NCBI GenBank assembly: GCA_951394045.1
Contig: OX595987.1
Coordinates: 682,001-746,000 of the forward strand
Direction of reading: 5' to 3'
DNA length: 64,000 bases
From: Nitzschia sp. DOCU1
Lineage: Eukaryota; Bacillariophyta; Bacillariophyceae; Bacillariales; Bacillariaceae
Part shown: positions 23,157 through 33,677 of the stretch, piece after piece
How positions within the stretch are numbered: the stretch's first letter is position 1
Layout: every line of letters begins with the position of its first letter
The notes under the pieces: generated by a model
What the model saw: the letters and a program-made list of their open reading frames with translations, nothing else
Database searches by the model: none
Told to the model about the DNA's origin: nothing
Position numbers and translations under genes: made by a program

Positions 23157-23649
23157 AGGGTGCTACAAGATTGTTTGCTGATCCAGCATGCGACACCCCG
23201 CCGCTAAATCTAGTAGAAGTATGGAATTCATCGTATTAGTGCTACCTTCATTCGTATCATTACCGGTAGTTAGGAGAAAATCCTCTGAACGGCAACTCTT
23301 TACTCTAGTGAGTCGAGTCGAGTCATTTTTGGTGAGTTTTGAATTTTTTGGATTCCACTCACGTCTAGTCTCGTACAAAATAGTACGGAAGGGTTCGTCG
23401 GTCACACGCTTCGAAAGAACACCTCTGTGGCTTGCGTAGAAAGTGTACTGCCGTGTCAGTGAAGATCCAACAGCGAGCGAGCGAGACAGCCCGGCTGATA
23501 GGATGCTAAGTCAACCAAAATGAATGAAGATCATATCGAGATGACAAGACTTCTTTGCATCTTGCTAGTAGCTACAACTGCACAACGAAACAACCATATC
23601 TTATTAACTGGACGTGTTGATCGACGTTGTTATTATTATTGTCATCACG
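23157..23649. other. Intergenic, 490 bp
   Basis: No gene supported. Contains TTACCGGTAGTTAG near 23260 and a repeated GAGTC tract near 23310. The right end is upstream sequence of the next gene; the reading frame extends left of the chosen ATG without another ATG. Confidence 0.55.
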
Positions 23650-24702
23650 ATGATTGTCCCGGCGTTGCCTGATTCTCCACGCGAGACTCCTCCACCGGGC
23701 TTGAACTATGCTGGAGCCGGTCAACCGACAGGGGAGCCCAATAACCCGTTTGCTGCGACAACGAGCCCGCCCAAGAAGCCTTCCAATCTGACTAATAAGG
23801 CAACGACTCCTCGCAATCGCGATACTCGTTTGCCTTCAGCAAAAACGGGGTCCGTCTTTGATCGTCTTTACAAAACGCAGACGGCTGCTTCGAAAGCTTG
23901 GACGCCAGTTCGGGCAGAAGCTCGTCGTGGGGGAAATTACTCCACGCCGAAAACCAACAGTAGTAGCAAGAGTCGACGAACTCCTCCTTCGGGCCGAAGT
24001 AATGCTTCCTCTGTGGACGAGAGCGCACAAATCTTTCAGCGCCTGCATATTACGGGAACTGTCGCGAATGCTAGTAAGCGTTTGACACCGGGAAAGCCTC
24101 CCGTCAAGTTTAGCGCTTCCAAGACGAAGGGTATGCGTTCTCCCACCAGAGTTATTCCCAGCACTCATACCCCGTTGAAGGGCAACAAAAAAGTGAAACC
24201 GGGCTACGTCTATTCTCCGCGTATGAAGCCTTTGACAACCTTGTATTTTGATTCCAGGTACCATCCTGGAATCGGCAAGGAAGTCGTGGATCCTATCAAG
24301 CTCGGCTATACCTTTTTTCAGATGCTTTGTGAATATGAAAATGGAGGCTTAACGTCGGAACAGATTGCTCGCGAAATTATTATTGCTTTTTTCAAGAAGG
24401 ATTTCCCTTCTGGACGGTAAGTGTTACCCCTGCTCCACATATCAAACCTCTGGAGCGAAAGTACGTGAGCTCAATTGCGCTATTCCGATGCCACTTCATT
24501 TGATAGACACTGGGAATTGCACGAACCGACAGTGGACCCTCGTATTGGGGAAGAGCACGCATACAATGTTAAGATGTGTGCTACCTATGATTGGGAAGAC
24601 GCCTTTCGTATTGCTAGCGCTCAGGGTGTGGTGCGATGCAATCCAGAGGGAAAGGAAGTATGCGTTCTGAACTATATTTACGACGTGACTTCAGATCTAT
24701 AG
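23650..24702 (+). CDS. Unknown protein with RLY-type motifs
   Basis: Exons 23650-24416 and 24507-24702 give 320 aa. The N-terminal two thirds are basic and disordered with PP, TP and SP sites, and contain two related motifs: SVFDRLYKTQTAASK (about residue 76) and IFQRLHITGTVANASK (about 135). The C-terminal 120 residues are folded-looking (DPIKLGYTFFQMLCEYENGG, then HWELHEPTVDPRIGEEHAYN and VLNYIYDV) but match no family I know. The second gene with this motif lies 3 kb away on the other strand (27541-27933). The last 25 coding bases overlap the 3' end of the convergent CDIN1-like gene. Confidence 0.7.
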
Positions 24703-26311
24703 GTGGCGTGTTCACTGCCAGTATTCGGTTGTTGCGTCTGGTGGTCGGGTCCGTGTCCCATTTCTCCAGTGGGCCACAAGAATTGTTCCGGGAGTTTCCA
24801 ACCTTGGATGACGAGGTCACCGTTGGCATCGCCTAGTTTGGACAAGGGGGCATGTCCAAACCAGTACAATATCATTCCTGGGCCGAAACGATGCACGTAG
24901 GACTCAGCCTGGGGAAGTACCGATGTCTTGTGGGTGCCAACGTCACCAAACAACGCCTTGGAATGTGTGGAAGGGATAATCTGTTTTAGATCGAATGTTA
25001 TAGTGTTCAGTCATAGTGCTCATTGCTTACCTTGGAATCAATCCAACAAACAACTCTCCATTCCGAACCGACTTGCACGCCAATGGGGCACTGAAGTAGA
25101 ATGTCTGGCGTTCTAGAAGAACCCTTGTCTCGGAGCTGGGACTCGGTCTCGAAGGGTACGTCTATAGTAATGCAAAGGAATAGCGGCAAAGGTGACGATA
25201 AGAAAACAAATGAAAAGCGGTCATGCAATACGTCAAAGGCAGGTTACGACGTACCCATTCTTCGTAGCATATCTTCCAAAAGCACCTCATATTCAATCCC
25301 TACAGTTTGCCTCCAACGATCATGCGTTGGGCCGTACAAAGGATCCGATTCCAAGGCTCTTTGTACTTCCAGGGCCAGTCGGGTAGTCCGGTCTCTACAA
25401 ACATTTCAAGCTGCGGGTGAGGCAAAACTGCAACGCAACCGTGTCTGCCGTTAGAACTCCATCAATTCTTCTTACCCGTTTGTAGTAGTTTGGCAATCGG
25501 GTCTAGTATGCAGCTCCGACTCTTGGTATTCTGACCTTATCACATCGGAATCCCCCAGCACTCCCATTGGATCGCGCATGCTTCTGGTTAGTCCCTTTTT
25601 CCCATCCGGTAGTTGGGCAATTTGTTCGACGATAAATCGACTTAGCAGGTACGGGGGATAGTTCTCTCTCCTTGCCAAGTCTAGGATGGATCGGCCTTCG
25701 TTTGAATATTGACGAGCATAGGAAGATACATTCCGTTGAATATGCCGAGCCATCACTTTGACGTGGTACAAATGAAGGTTTCGAATCAAAGAATGAAGAG
25801 ACTATGTTTGGCATTGCAAAACGAGTGAGAGAGGTCGAGTTAGTCATCCAAGCGCAGAAGCACGAAGCGAGCCAGCAAATGATTGTTGTTGTTCAGCATT
25901 GTCAAATCTTCACGGCGATGACAAAGCCTTGACGCTGGTTCTTACCTCCTGCGGAAAGCCCCATTCTTTCGACTTGGTTCTCAAGGTCGAGCGGAATAGC
26001 TTGGGGTCAAAGAAGAAATCGGAACCTCGTTTGATTTGTTCTTGGCACCATTGTTCCATCTCATCGTATTTTGTTTCGGGATTCTCTGACGGCCCCTCCA
26101 TGGCTTCAACAACGTGATGATTGGTGCGCGGAATAACAGTTTTCGCAAGGCTATTGGACAGAATACAAGTTTTTCCGTAAGAAGCAAAACAACGGAACGC
26201 CTCCTTGTTGGCTATCGTTTTCCTCGACGGCTTGGGAGAGAAGAGGGTCAGTGATTTTTGGACGGCGTCATTGTCAATTTTATTGCCGGTGAAGCACGAC
26301 AGCCGATCCAT
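24678..26311 (-). CDS. CDIN1: CDIN1 (C15orf41)-like TPD-motif nuclease family protein
   Basis: Five exons on the reverse strand join in phase: 26311-25946, 25801-25476, 25394-25255, 25161-25031 and 24956-24678 (413 aa). The protein follows human CDIN1, the codanin-1 interacting PD-(D/E)xK-type nuclease mutated in congenital dyserythropoietic anaemia. Matching blocks are the Y-ARQYS...ILDLARRENYPPYLLSRFIVE helix region, SDPLYGP, YEVLLEDMLRRM, then the name-giving RTPDILLQCPIGV, WIDSKA and RFGPGMILYWFG. The D in TPD and the E/D-x-K in WIDSK are the likely catalytic residues. Four introns is high for this region. It shares a 79-bp spacer with the divergent oxygenase gene. Confidence 0.87.
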
Positions 26312-26390
26312 ACGACTCCCGAGGAGCGAACGTCACTGGCGAACGCCTTGCAAGAAGTTCAAAATTTGCTGCCACTACAACTGGCGATGG

Positions 26391-27338
26391 ATGGCGGCGA
26401 CAATGACAACCCTACCAAACGACTTACAAGCCTCCATCAACACAACATCAGTTCCAAGTTACAAAATCACAACGACTCTAGAAGATGCAGCCACTGAAAT
26501 ACGACGATCTTCATTTGCAATCTACCAAGTTCCACGCAAAACAGCGCAATCCATCCGACAGGCTTGGCGGGAGGCCGTCGTGGTTCTAAACAACCCGCCG
26601 CCACAACCAATAAGAAGCTCTTCTGCCAAGGCGACAGAGAAATGGACACGGATTGTACAAGGAAATCTGTTTGGCTACAACGAGCCATCCCGGGCCAAGC
26701 GATTATTTCGTGCCTTTCCGGCATCTTCGCTGCAACCATGGCCCACTGAGAGCTTGCGACAAGTCTCCACGACCCTCGCGGAAAACCTACACACTATTCT
26801 GCTGGACTGTCATTCACATCTTCAGCAACAACAAGTGAATCAAGTGACAGAACGAGAACAAACCTCCTCCGAATTCCCAGGTGTGCATGGTTCCAGAAAG
26901 AAGCGTCCTCGACTCGAATCTTCAACTGGCACGCTTGTTCGTGTCGATGCAAAGGACTGCCCACTGGATTACTTTTTATACCACAACCATGACCCGACAG
27001 CTAAAAATTGTAGTGCTCACGTGGACCGTGGTCTATTGATTGCAGTCTGCTTGACCAATGTGCCAGGCTTGGAGATTCTTCGAGCGCCTGCACCACCATC
27101 CTTCTCCAACACACCTGAGGGCCCGCAGTGGGTCTGCCCAGAAGTTGCTATTCACAATGCCAGTCTTTACAATGAGACCGGGGACTCTTCCGTCTCGGAC
27201 CTGATTTGTATCATGGCGGGTGGACAACTAGGTCAATCGATCGGAGCGCAGGTGCCCGCTTGTGTTCATAGAGTAAGGGACAAGCTGAAGCGGTCGCGAT
27301 TGACGATTTCTTACGAGTTGAGAATGCTAGCCAAGTAA
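26391..27338 (+). CDS. 2-oxoglutarate/Fe(II)-dependent oxygenase, IPNS-like
   Basis: 315 aa from the first good in-frame ATG; the frame is open upstream to 26205 but that part overlaps the neighbour's first exon. The iron triad is visible: His210 and Asp212 in SAHVDRGLL, and His293 in ACVHRV. Arg303 in RSRLTISYELR is placed to bind 2-oxoglutarate (R-x-T instead of the usual R-x-S). GLEILRAP and DLICIMAGGQLGQ match the jelly-roll core. The substrate is unknown; N-terminal half is divergent. It is divergent from the CDIN1-like gene with a very short shared upstream region. Confidence 0.8.
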   Translation: MAATMTTLPNDLQASINTTSVPSYKITTTLEDAATEIRRSSFAIYQVPRKTAQSIRQAWREAVVVLNNPPPQPIRSSSAKATEKWTRIVQGNLFGYNEPSRAKRLFRAFPASSLQPWPTESLRQVSTTLAENLHTILLDCHSHLQQQQVNQVTEREQTSSEFPGVHGSRKKRPRLESSTGTLVRVDAKDCPLDYFLYHNHDPTAKNCSAHVDRGLLIAVCLTNVPGLEILRAPAPPSFSNTPEGPQWVCPEVAIHNASLYNETGDSSVSDLICIMAGGQLGQSIGAQVPACVHRVRDKLKRSRLTISYELRMLAK

Positions 27339-27540
27339 CTGTTCGAAATAAGGTTTCTTTTACAAATAGTAATTACACGTCTCGCATTAACGAGAGCGCT
27401 CCATTCATGATACCAGCCCCCCAGCGGTAGCATGATTTGTGACGTCGAACGAATTGTAGCCGCGGCCCGACCGTCTCGTTGCTGATTGAATCCCAGTCAC
27501 CACTAATCAAGTACACTTTCAAGACCAGCAATTCCCGTAA

Positions 27541-27933
27541 TTAGAAATGGTTCTTGGGCCTCATTGGAGCACGAGCGGAGCTAGTCACGTTGGTATCCAC
27601 TTTGGATCGTTTGGAAACAGAAGACGCAGTGCCCTTCTCATACAATCGGTTGAAGACGGCACCATTGCTAGTAGCGCTAGTTGTAGGCTTCTTCAGATGA
27701 TCTTTGGGGATGCTGCGAGACTTTTGAGAATTGCTTTTCGGTACCGGGTCCTCGTTTTCGCGCATGAGTACATTCTTGGGCACGACGGGAGCCACTTCTT
27801 TCCGCGATTTGGAGGATACCGTGCTGGCTTTGTACAAACGATCATAAACAGACTTGGAATCGCGCGATGCAACCCGAGTAGGGAGCTTCTCCGAAGGCTT
27901 GGAGTTTTCGTTGGATGTCTGATTGAGCGCCAT
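27541..27933 (-). CDS. Small basic protein with two RLY-type motifs
   Basis: 130 aa from ATG at 27933 (MALNQTSNENSKPSEK); the frame stays open further upstream but without gene-like sequence. Two copies of a motif occur: KSVYDRLYKASTVSSKSRK and GAVFNRLYEKGTASSVSKRSK. The same motif is in the gene at 23650-24702. The rest is disordered and Lys/Ser-rich. No enzyme signature. The motif could be a docking or microtubule-type segment, but that is a guess. Confidence 0.65.
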   Translation of the reverse strand: MALNQTSNENSKPSEKLPTRVASRDSKSVYDRLYKASTVSSKSRKEVAPVVPKNVLMRENEDPVPKSNSQKSRSIPKDHLKKPTTSATSNGAVFNRLYEKGTASSVSKRSKVDTNVTSSARAPMRPKNHF

Positions 27934-29868
27934 TGTATTCACAAAATGATGAAAGTTGAAAGAAAACTGCTTTGCCTTTTGTCGAGTTCGGGTGTTGTCA
28001 TTGTTTTGATGATGGGGGAAGTTCAAAGTAAGCTGCAATGGCCACCATGCGCACGACCTCGAAAAAATTAGCCAACGGAAAACGCACGGTAGTGCAAAGT
28101 GGTAAATTTTATATGTGTATCTATCTGGGGCATCATTGTATAATGCCCTGCGCGCCGGGCGAAACATCGACGAGCCGCATGATGCAGTGGGACGACAATT
28201 GCCGCGTTTCTTTCGACTAAACATCGAAAGCAACGACAGCAACATCTTATTCACTTCATGGCTAGCTTGATAGCACATCAACGCCTCTTTGCGCTGAATA
28301 GGTATTAATTGCTTGGGACTGACGGTATTCAAGCCAAACAAGGAGCATTGGGCTGCTGCAAATACTCAAACAAATTCACCCCCCACATCCTCTCGCATTA
28401 CGACAATGAGTTCGTCGTCTTTGTAACACTACTGAGATAACGAGATCCATGACACAGTATGTGGCAACATGTGGATTGTTCTCATTTCTTCTCATATGCT
28501 ATTTGGAGCTAGTAGAAAATCATGGCTCCATAGTATGAGCAATTATGATTGAATGATTGTTGGTGGTGCCGCCGTCGTCGTGCTGGTGTTGCTGTTCTTG
28601 CTGGTGGTGCCAAGAACCATTCGTCTATTGTACTACTAGTTGCGGACGAGGGGGCGGCTACCAGTCTCGCATGCGTTGATGCGGCGTCCGTACGATACTA
28701 ATATGTTCCTACCACACCGCCGCAGAATACTGCCGCCTGCAGCTTACCGAGGATCCAAGGGCAGTCGTCCTCTGTGCTGCTGGTGAAAACGAATGCGGCT
28801 GTGGCTGGTTGTTGTGGGCGGACTATCTGACGCTGCCGCCGTCCAAGGAATTTTGGGGGAATGGCAGTGTAGAAATCGAAAGTGCGTGTATTCCGCTGCT
28901 TCAAATTCAATGTTGATGAGGTCCCTGTTGCCCTGCTCATTCGTATTTATGTAGGAAGTAGCAAGTTTGAGAGTCGATAGTACGAGCAGTGGTCTCGATC
29001 TACCAATACAGGCACTAGTACTACCCGCCGCAGTATCATAAAATGCATGATGCTGGGGCAGTAGTAGTAGTAGTAGCGACAAATCACAAGTTTGATGTCG
29101 CAACGCCTACCAGCAGGTACAGTCAGTAGCTACCGCTTTTTCCACTCCTAGCTACCGTAGAGTGATGGCAGCGTTTCGGCCTTCGCCCACCGGGAGTGCA
29201 TGATCAAAACGACGTGTTGTTGTGAACAACGAACCACAACCACCATTTTGTATTTAATGACATCAAAGCCATAGGTATTTCATGACCAGAAAATTTCGCG
29301 CAAGACCAAATCAGCGTCACCCAAGACTCGCACAAGACCACCCAAGATGCTGGGCGAAGCGATGATCACAGTCGTGGTAGCTCCCAAAAAATTTCCTTCT
29401 CTTGTTTCGCTCGTGATTGATCTTCTTCTATTGTACGCCGATGGCACCGAAGTAGTATAGTATCATGCACTACCGGTAGTAAATCGGCCGCTTTTACCAA
29501 GAAGCATTTTTCAAGATGTATCAATGAATAGTTTGTCCTCATCGGGAAAATTGTGTTGCCTGAAGGTTCACTACTCGAAGAGAGCTATAGAATGGGCAGT
29601 TTTCGAATACCTCCTGAACTAGCAGTTTGCTCGGTGAATCTTTAGAATTGCTAGCCCAGCAAGCAGTATCGTATTGTTTGTATCGTACCTGCTATGGTTT
29701 CGTACGATATGTCGACGTACGTACCAGGTAATCAACAACCCGCCATCCACTGCCTATTTTCTTGTGCTATGCCATCATAGCATAGTTGCACGACTGCCCT
29801 TGGTCGGCAACACGACGACGAGGGACCGACGAGAGCCATTCGATCGAACCAGAATACTCCCGCTTCTC
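27934..29868. other. Intergenic, about 1.9 kb, gene-poor
   Basis: No supported gene. It contains a GGTGGTGCC/GTCGTCGTGCTGGTG simple-sequence stretch (28556-28615), a run of six TAG units at 29060-29077 (CTA-type repeat on the other strand) and the palindrome ACTACCGGTAGT at 29469-29480. A reverse open frame at 28744-29103 lacks an ATG start. Confidence 0.5.
29060..29077. repeat. TAG trinucleotide microsatellite
   Basis: About six tandem TAG units in gene-poor DNA, next to further CTAC/GTAG words. Confidence 0.75.
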
Positions 29869-30285
29869 ATGGTAATCGTAATTCGCAAAAGCTTCGCCTT
29901 GTGCACGGTGGCGTTCTTGGTTTCGTTGAGGGCAATTATCTGGCATTCTCATCTGCGCATTAGGCTTATCAAATTTGCGGTCCCACCACCTCACACTATT
30001 ATTCGTCGATTCATTCATTCTGCAAAAGCACAATTGGGGGCGCAACTAATTTCTGACGAAGTATCGAGTAAACCTTACCAAGCATACGACTCCAAAGCGT
30101 TTCGGAGACAGACGCATGTTCAACCTCCCGCATTCACTGTTCCGTTCTACCAGTCTGAGCGCATAACAAAACGTCCGCATTCCTATCTAAGAAAGCCTCT
30201 TGGACCTGTCCCTACAAGTTCCCATGACGAAACCCCACATATTTTAGGCGTGCCGCGACGAAACCACGCAAACCGATCGATTTAG
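29869..30285 (+). CDS. Doubtful small ORF with hydrophobic N-terminus
   Basis: 138 codons from ATG, beginning MVIVIRKSFALCTVAFLVSLRAI, which would act as a signal peptide or anchor. The rest is His/Arg/Pro-rich without a known domain. The frame is open upstream too. Could be a genuine small secreted protein or chance; no intron or family support. Confidence 0.3.
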   Translation: MVIVIRKSFALCTVAFLVSLRAIIWHSHLRIRLIKFAVPPPHTIIRRFIHSAKAQLGAQLISDEVSSKPYQAYDSKAFRRQTHVQPPAFTVPFYQSERITKRPHSYLRKPLGPVPTSSHDETPHILGVPRRNHANRSI

Positions 30286-30440
30286 AAAGCTAATTTAGTG
30301 TACGAAAGCCCCCGCCCGCGGCATCATCACTCTTCATACATACAACCAAGGTACGCCGTTGCACCATAAAGTTTGCACCTGACATATTTGCATTGGCCAC
30401 ATTCTCTCACGAAGAAAAGTTGTCTCTTACCCATTCAGTA

Positions 30441-31259
30441 ATGGCTCCACTAGGTATGATGAATCCTAGTTCTATGACAGGCATGAACAATGATGAAGCT
30501 TTCTTGTCGCTTCTTAATTCACAACGCGAGCTTCTTCATCGTTTGAACATGGAAAGTGCCTTGAGGCGGGAGCATCAGGAGTCTATGAACAACACTCAAA
30601 ATACTAAACGAAAGCGTGAAACCATATCCGGGCCTCCCGTCGATGCGCTGTCGCTCATGAACACGCCCATAGCCCCTCCCGTTTCCGAACGTCGCGGAAG
30701 TCTAGACATGCTCTTCTCACGGCGTTTATCCTCGAGTTTCGGCTATAACGACTTCTTCCCTATGTCTGGATCTAGCCCGAGTTTGGTAGAGGAAGAAAAG
30801 AGTAAGGATTTGGACGTTTTTGATCCCAAGAAGATGAAAAGAAGACGGAGTAGCCTTGGACTTCTGAGCGCTATTGTTTTTGACGAGCAGCAAAAATCAA
30901 ATCGGCGATTATCAATGCTTTCCACCCTATCCGGGCCAAGTATAGGATTTGCTGACAACTTTGATCAGGAGTTCATGTTTGAAGCACCTGAAGCCCCACC
31001 TGAAGCCGAGGAGCCAGCGCCCGGAGAAGTAAAGCTGGACCCCACCCTTCCAATGGAGACGGTTAAGAAGAATCTTGGAGCGTTTGCTAGTTCCATGGAA
31101 AAGAGCACGAAAAGCCAGCAGGACATCCACGCGTGGGACCGAGAAATGGGTCTCAAAAGATCGCATAGCAAAACAATGCGAATGACGATGCGTTCCAGAA
31201 AAAAGCTACGAGCGATGCTGAAGCGAGACATCAACTCCTTGGCTCAGCAGGAGCACTGA
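30441..31259 (+). CDS. Unknown diatom-type protein with basic RSHSKTM tail
   Basis: 272 aa, one exon, ATG at 30441. Mostly disordered and Ser/Met-rich. Visible segments: a leucine-rich helix FLSLLNSQRELLHRLNMESALRRE, the basic KRKRET, repeated RR(R/L)SS motifs (RRGSLDML, RRLSSSF, RRRSSLGLL, RRLSMLS) that look like basophilic kinase sites, and a conserved-looking end WDREMGLKRSHSKTMRMTM followed by SRKKLRAMLK. The basic patches suggest a nuclear protein. I do not know its function. Confidence 0.7.
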   Translation: MAPLGMMNPSSMTGMNNDEAFLSLLNSQRELLHRLNMESALRREHQESMNNTQNTKRKRETISGPPVDALSLMNTPIAPPVSERRGSLDMLFSRRLSSSFGYNDFFPMSGSSPSLVEEEKSKDLDVFDPKKMKRRRSSLGLLSAIVFDEQQKSNRRLSMLSTLSGPSIGFADNFDQEFMFEAPEAPPEAEEPAPGEVKLDPTLPMETVKKNLGAFASSMEKSTKSQQDIHAWDREMGLKRSHSKTMRMTMRSRKKLRAMLKRDINSLAQQEH

Positions 31260-32323
31260 CCGCTCACTGAGCGTGTGGTCCCATCGTCACGTCCGACCTT
31301 TGGATGGCTCTAGCGCAATTAGAGAGCCTATATCATAAGAAAATAAGGTATCTCGTTAAAAAGCATCAAACGTAGTGCAGTATTTGTGGCAGTCACGTAT
31401 TCGGAAAAGGTGAGTTGGGCTGGGTCCTACGATGGCGTTGACCTTGATGCGCCCGCCTTCTTCTCTCGTTTCGTACACCAAATATGTTCCCGAAAAGATA
31501 GTTCGACAGAGAAATCGGATCTAAGAGAGAGCAACCTCCACACAGACCAAATCAAAAACTATTACCGAGTAGACTTTGCCGAGATCATCGCGTTGGAAGT
31601 GGGAGGATAGTTTGTTGACTTTCGTCGCTTTGTCTTGAGCAGTCAACTACTACTCTACAGTAGCACGAAGAAGTAGTGCTACTAATAGTAGTATTCTAAC
31701 TATTACTAGTGTTAGCGTAGAGTACGGGGCCTATCCAGTTAGCAGCTACCTTGACGACAGAGTAGTAGACTCCCGATAGTAGTTCGAGAAGTAGACTATG
31801 ATACAGTCTACCGCTGGTAGAATACCGCCCCGATCACTCGACGAAGTAAGATCACCAATAGGGGTGGAACGGTGGTGAAGGTGACCACGATCGCCCTCTT
31901 GGCTGGATCGAAACCCGTCCAAGGGAGCAATAGAACGATAACACAACATCAGGCCCTTCTTGCCGCCAACAAGAGCGAGGGGCTTTATCTAGTTGGAAGG
32001 GGCTATTAGTGGACACATCAAATCCCGCACGACCCCTCGCGACGCGTGTGTGATCACCAAGGATTTATGGTACAAAATTGCGGGGAGGGGAGAGTTTGTG
32101 CGGTCACCGATCACCCCATTCTCAGTTGCCCCTCGAAAGTTATCAGTGGACATCATGATCGCAATCAAGTAGAGGAACCACCATGGCACAAGCCCGTTGC
32201 CGGTACTACTGATAGTTCCGTTGTTTTCATCATTGTGTGTCCCTGTCGTCATCATCAAAGAGGGAACATTGGTTAAAATTAAAATACGTTCTGCTTGTAA
32301 CCGCAACGACTAAAGTTGAGAGA
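31260..32323. other. Intergenic, 1.06 kb, palindrome-rich
   Basis: No supported gene. Around 31640-31830 there is a dense cluster of TAGTAG/CTACTA words, including the inverted repeat GTAGCAC...GTGCTAC (31660-31682) and CTAAC...GTTAG (31696-31715). The right end is the upstream region of the ShKT gene. Confidence 0.55.
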
Positions 32324-32956
32324 ATGTCAGCAATTTGGAGTAGCCGCATGGTTGTCCAAGTCATCATCACGTTATTGTCCGTGATATCCATGTCGTATTT
32401 GTTCAGGCCTGTATCGGCCGTCGATCGCTGCGCGGACAATGGCGAAGATGGATTCACTTGCACACGGGATATTCTCCTGTTTCGAGAAAGATTGGATGGT
32501 CGTTCTATTGACGTAGGGGTTGACCAACGAATCGACGGCAACGAGGACGAAAAAAAGGATATACTCAGGGTGTTGGACCAAATAACCCATTATTTGCACA
32601 ACGAAGTGCTGACAATGCCGGAATACGAACATGTTAAATGGAAGTGGTACGTCCGTCAAGATGTTATGCCTATTTGTAAATCCTCATGAAATGAATCTAA
32701 AATCCACGTTCGTGTCGTCGATGGTATGGCGACCATAAATTTGGACTCCAGCAAAAACGAAAACGAGGTGAGCAAGGAAATGCTGAGGGAGTTCTTTTGG
32801 TGCCGAATGTATCGATCTTATCCCTTGGTTCTTGCTTTGCAGCTATGTGCATTCTGGGCTTCGGTGGGCGAATGTGAATCCAACCGTGTCTTTATGCTGA
32901 GCAACTGTGCGGCTGCATGTCGGTTTTGCCTGCTGCTCAATTCCGGGCTTGTTTGA
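32324..32956 (+). CDS. Small secreted protein with one ShKT-type Cys-rich domain
   Basis: Predicted exons 32324-32646, 32752-32767 (16 nt) and 32843-32956 give 150 aa. The N-terminus has a signal peptide (VVQVIITLLSVISMSYLF). The C-terminus forms one ShKT domain with six cysteines; the block CAFWASVGECESN is typical. In diatoms and other algae such domains usually accompany secreted enzymes such as prolyl 4-hydroxylases; here none is attached. Nothing suggests toxicity. The middle microexon is needed to bring the first two cysteines into register. The second intron is 75 nt, a multiple of three without stop, so retaining it would also give an open protein. Confidence 0.65.
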
Positions 32957-33677
32957 GACTATCAATTTAGGTTTCGGCTGATGGACAAGGCAATAGATCC
33001 ATGCAGGATTTTTGCTGTACAAGAGAGTACAATTTTCTAACGCGGAATGGCTTGGAGAAAGGCACGCAGCAGCGTCGTCGTCGATGTTCTCCTCTGGTTT
33101 GACTGGTCCCGGGTTACTAGGTAGGGCCCAAAGCTCCTCTGCTGGAACGAGTACTTCGACCGCCTAGTTTGCGCTTTGCTGGAGGGCAACGGAGGTGCAT
33201 TGGAAAGTGTTGTAGGTGGACTTTTAGCCACTATACTTTCTCTGGCAGCTAAACGATAATTCTCCAACTAGATCCGTATAAGAGGAAAGAAAGCCAAACA
33301 ATACTACTATCTAGCTGATCGATCGTTTATGAGCGAGGTTCTCTCTCGACCTCTCAATCAACTTACTACGACGACAGAAAACTGAAAGGGGCGAGAGCCA
33401 GCCCTCCACGCGTAAGAGCGTGGGGTAAGTGCTGCCATTGCGGGCAGTCCGGCTTCCGTCCGAGGCACGCAGGCCGCGGCGACGCGCGCCGGAAGGAAGA
33501 GATCTTGACGATGACGCTCGCTCTACATTTTGCAGCAGTTGATGGAATGCGCGGCGAAAAAAGAAAACAAGGGGTGTCACTCGTCTATCTGTTTTGCTTC
33601 GACTGCTTCTGCTCGTCCCGATATCTGGGAGGGGATCTTGCTGCACTTTGAGAAATCCATCGCGAGTTCGTACTTCC
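32957..33677. other. Intergenic, 720 bp
   Basis: No supported gene. A reverse open frame at 33037-33267 lacks an ATG. The right part is upstream of the HAD phosphatase, whose frame is open to 33594 without an earlier ATG. Confidence 0.5.

Noticed and set aside
28744..29103. Reverse frame with hydrophobic start
   Set aside because: No ATG; low-complexity leucine run comes from the TAG repeat.
31989..32306. Reverse open frame next to the ShKT gene
   Set aside because: No recognisable domain; occupies the upstream region of the ShKT gene.
33037..33267. Reverse open frame of 76 codons
   Set aside because: No ATG start and no features.
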